Assembly: GCA_002477905.1 (NCBI GenBank)
Contig: DLLB01000080.1
Coordinates: forward strand, 1 to 7,470
Source: Clostridiales bacterium UBA7573
GTDB lineage: Bacteria; Bacillota; Clostridia; Oscillospirales; CAG-272
Direction: 5' to 3'
DNA length: 7,470 nucleotides
Shown in pieces: positions 5,821-7,470 of the stretch (position 1 is its first letter; the number at the start of each line of letters is the position of its first letter). The translations under genes were made by a program, and so were the position numbers. Below the pieces are notes generated by a model that searched no databases, had not been told where the DNA came from, and worked only from the letters and a program-made list of their open reading frames with translations.

Positions 5821-6077
5821 CGTCCGACTCCTTTCCGGAAGCCGCTTTTCGCATTTCCCACTGTGCCGTCCGTTTCGTTGTAGGCATCGTAAGACGCATG
5901 CGCCTTGTGCCCCCTTTTCTGAAACGGTGCGCAGTGCTTGTCCTTATGCATGAAAGCAAACGCAAAAGGATTCGTCCATTCCGCGCGACCGGTGAGGAAC
6001 AGCGGCTTCCAAATCTCCTTGCCGTAGTATATTTTGCCCATTTCTATTTTCTGAAATTCGGTTGCCTTCTTGGACAT
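5817..6077 (-). CDS. Hypothetical 86-residue protein
   Basis: I do not recognise this protein. It is small, basic and soluble-looking, with many Lys, His, Phe and aromatic residues. A central patch at about residues 33-66 contains Trp-Thr-Asn-Pro-Phe, an FAFAF run, His44, His48-Cys49, His57 and His60, and ends in a Tyr-Asp-Ala-Tyr stretch. Its last 20 residues are Gly/Lys/Arg-rich and also encode the ribosome binding site of the next gene. It starts inside the 3' end of the methyltransferase gene (34-nt overlap) with GAGGGAAGGA just before the ATG, and ends overlapping ATC hydrolase copy 3 as ATGA. This arrangement fits a translated operon member. The alternative is an eroded remnant or chance open frame filling the gap, which its length does not exclude. 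The His/Cys content would allow metal binding, but there is no recognised motif. Confidence 0.55.
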   Translation of the reverse strand: MSKKATEFQKIEMGKIYYGKEIWKPLFLTGRAEWTNPFAFAFMHKDKHCAPFQKRGHKAHASYDAYNETDGTVGNAKSGFRKGVGR

Positions 6078-6871
6078 GTTCCTTCCCTCTTTTCCAGAAT
6101 CATGATCTTATTGGATAGGTTCCGCACAAACGGAATTTTTCCGAGTAGCTTATATATCGGTGCAAATACCGCCATTCCCTCGGTCAGCGAATGCTCCGCG
6201 ACAAATCGGAAATCGGGCAGAAGCGCGGCGAGCACCTTGCCGTTCTTTGCACCCCATGTGAATTTTGCATGGCTACCCTCGATGGACTTTTCCTTGAAAT
6301 GCTTCACAATTATGGGATTCATCGTTTCAACAAAGACCGATACCTTTTGGAATTTGCCGGCGATCACGGCAAATATGCGTTTCACGTCCGCTTCGCTCAG
6401 GTACATGGTCAAGCCCTCGATGATAACCAATACGGGAGCGCCTTGTTCCGAAATAAGAGCACCCCAATCTTCCATTGCAGACATTGCGATCTGTGAGATC
6501 GCCCCCTCCTCCGGTAAGAACTTCTTCCGCACCTCAATCGTTTCGGGCAGATCGAGATTGTACCAGTGAGAATACCCGCTCATGCGATAGCACCGCGTGT
6601 CAAGCCCACAGGCGAGATTGATGACAACGGCACCGGGGTTTTCCGCAAGCCATACATGTACAAGGCGGTCGAGCACGATGGTGCGTGCGATAACTCCGCT
6701 GTGCATGGCAACATCTTTGTCCGCAAGCGAGAAATCGTAATCCAGACTTCCGACAATCTCCTCCGCTTTCCTGTCGTGTATCGCACCGCGTCCCATGCTT
6801 TCTTTCGCGCGGGCATAAACCGTTTGCAACATGGTTTCCGGCACACCGGAAAGATTCATTTTTTCTGCCAT
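6044..6871 (-). CDS. Class I SAM-dependent methyltransferase, leucine carboxyl methyltransferase (LCM) type
   Basis: A 275-residue methyltransferase of the bacterial LCM/TcmP-like group. Visible marks in order are an Arg63-Thr segment (IARTIVLDRLV), the SAM-binding strand and loop VVINLACGLDTRCYR (82-96, with the family's Gly-x-Asp-Thr-Arg), an acidic strand end Asp107-Leu-Pro109-Glu after WYNL, and the strand VLVIIEGLTMYL (147-158) carrying the typical Glu-Gly-x-x-x-Tyr-Leu motif. These support SAM binding and a carboxyl- or O-methyltransfer reaction; such enzymes often act in secondary metabolism, and the substrate here is unknown. The long frame runs back to 6979, but the ATG at 6871 has AAGGAG 7 nt upstream, and the extra 36 residues look like translated spacer. 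The last 11 codons overlap the small ORF. It is separated by 91 nt from the membrane gene upstream. Confidence 0.9.
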   Translation of the reverse strand: MAEKMNLSGVPETMLQTVYARAKESMGRGAIHDRKAEEIVGSLDYDFSLADKDVAMHSGVIARTIVLDRLVHVWLAENPGAVVINLACGLDTRCYRMSGYSHWYNLDLPETIEVRKKFLPEEGAISQIAMSAMEDWGALISEQGAPVLVIIEGLTMYLSEADVKRIFAVIAGKFQKVSVFVETMNPIIVKHFKEKSIEGSHAKFTWGAKNGKVLAALLPDFRFVAEHSLTEGMAVFAPIYKLLGKIPFVRNLSNKIMILEKREGTCPRRQPNFRK

Positions 6872-6878
6872 ATCGTAT

Positions 6879-6884
6879 CTCCTT
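6879..6884 (-). promoter_or_regulatory. Ribosome binding site of the methyltransferase
   Basis: AAGGAG on the minus strand, 7 nt before the ATG at 6871, inside a longer purine tract. It sets the start at 6871 rather than at the first in-frame start codon at 6979. The rest of the 91-nt spacer (6872-6962) shows no clear promoter or terminator. Confidence 0.7.
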
Positions 6885-6962
6885 CCTTTTTTGCCTGTCT
6901 GCCCGCCCAAACAGCGTTCACAAGCATCCAAATACACAGCGCCGCATTGCCAGAACCTTGGC

Positions 6963-7470
6963 TCAAAACAAAATCCCAAGTAGAAATATTTGCGTCAAGC
7001 GCTTACGGATATCAGGAATCAATACAAAGACGATCTGAAACACGATCATATGCAGTGCAAATATCCTCTGCGGAAGAATCGTCTTTTTTGTCAATACCGC
7101 AAAAGCGCTTGCAAGAATCAACAGAACCATTCCCGCATACGCAAAGTACATGGCGGGCATCAGGCGGGCATACTGCGCCTGTATTAATGTCGTTGTCTCC
7201 TCACGTCCGAGTAAGGGTGAAAGTGTGGTTGTCCAATCTGCAAGGCTGCCGATAAACAAATGCAGTGCGCCTGCTGTGGCAATGTAGATCACACCGCCGG
7301 CGAGGAGCGTCATTCTGGTTTTGCGGTACTGCGGCTGTATCAGACGGTACGAGACGCGCACCGTGAAAAATCCGAGTGCCATGCCGGGAAGTCCCGCCGC
7401 AATCAACAACGGCAGGCGCCACGTTTCCCACGATCCGTTCAGATATGCTTCTCGTACAAACAGCCCGTTG
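6963..7470 (-). CDS. Multi-pass membrane protein, 5' end outside the window
   Basis: The frame is open from the right edge to the stop at 6963, giving 168 complete codons; the TTG at 7409 is an internal codon, not a start. Four hydrophobic segments are visible in the part present: after Trp-Arg-Leu-Pro near residue 20, then a Gly/Ala-rich one (LLAGGVIYIATAGALHLFIG), then MYFAYAGMVLLILASAFAVL, and finally HMIVFQIVFVLIP. Between the second and third is a hydrophilic loop with an Arg-Glu-Glu and Gln-Tyr-Ala-Arg pattern. The layout recalls uncharacterised clostridial membrane proteins of the DUF6796 kind, but I hold that only weakly. It is the furthest-upstream gene of the minus-strand block seen here; the operon promoter lies further right. 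No transport motif or catalytic residue can be named. Confidence 0.8.
   Translation of the reverse strand, partial: NGLFVREAYLNGSWETWRLPLLIAAGLPGMALGFFTVRVSYRLIQPQYRKTRMTLLAGGVIYIATAGALHLFIGSLADWTTTLSPLLGREETTTLIQAQYARLMPAMYFAYAGMVLLILASAFAVLTKKTILPQRIFALHMIVFQIVFVLIPDIRKRLTQIFLLGILF

Noticed and set aside
5589..6569. A 326-codon plus-strand open frame opposite copy 3, the small ORF and the methyltransferase.
   Set aside because: It crosses three minus-strand genes with clear ribosome binding sites, and its translation shows no domain; it is an antisense shadow.
6872..6962. A possible internal promoter in the 91-nt spacer before the methyltransferase.
   Set aside because: No -35/-10 pair with good spacing could be found; only the ribosome binding site is convincing.
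5817..7470. A RiPP locus with the 86-residue ORF as precursor and the methyltransferase as maturase.
   Set aside because: There is no leader-core layout, no cyclodehydratase, radical SAM enzyme, lanthionine synthetase or peptidase-type transporter in the window; the idea rests only on size and neighbourhood.

Overview
The window looks like chromosomal DNA of a Gram-positive anaerobe of the Clostridia type. This is an inference from the strong GGAGG-type ribosome binding sites, the tightly packed co-directional genes, the moderate GC content and the protein families present. No RNA gene, CRISPR array, insertion sequence or phage gene was seen.

Layout. Bases 1-710 (+ strand) hold the 3' end of an ABC exporter gene, comprising most of its nucleotide-binding domain. 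Bases 751-797 form a near-perfect hairpin with T-runs on both sides, a bidirectional terminator between convergent transcription units. Everything from 803 to the right edge is one dense minus-strand block of ten genes, read right to left: a truncated multi-pass membrane protein (enters at 7470), a leucine carboxyl methyltransferase (LCM)-type SAM methyltransferase, an unrecognised 86-residue ORF, an ATC hydrolase-family protein (copy 3), a ketopantoate reductase-like dehydrogenase, a small four-helix membrane protein, an alpha/beta hydrolase, ATC hydrolase-family copy 2, a GNAT acetyltransferase, and ATC hydrolase-family copy 1. Most junctions are 4-nt ATGA overlaps or gaps under 30 nt. The exceptions are one 34-nt overlap and gaps of 91 and 110 nt. 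This fits a single operon whose promoter lies beyond the right edge and whose terminator is the shared hairpin.

How the genes may work together. ATC hydrolase-family proteins are named after a Pseudomonas enzyme that opens L-2-amino-thiazoline-4-carboxylate to N-carbamoyl-cysteine. Most clostridial members are, as far as I know, uncharacterised. Three divergent copies interleaved with a methyltransferase, an NAD(P)H-dependent reductase, a serine-type hydrolase and an acetyltransferase look like a small-molecule modification or breakdown pathway. The substrate cannot be read from the sequence. The convergent ABC exporter may or may not be related.

Several annotated starts are internal to the longest open frame because a good ribosome binding site and the neighbouring stop codon point to the inner ATG. 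The whole plus strand from 803 on shows only antisense shadow ORFs.
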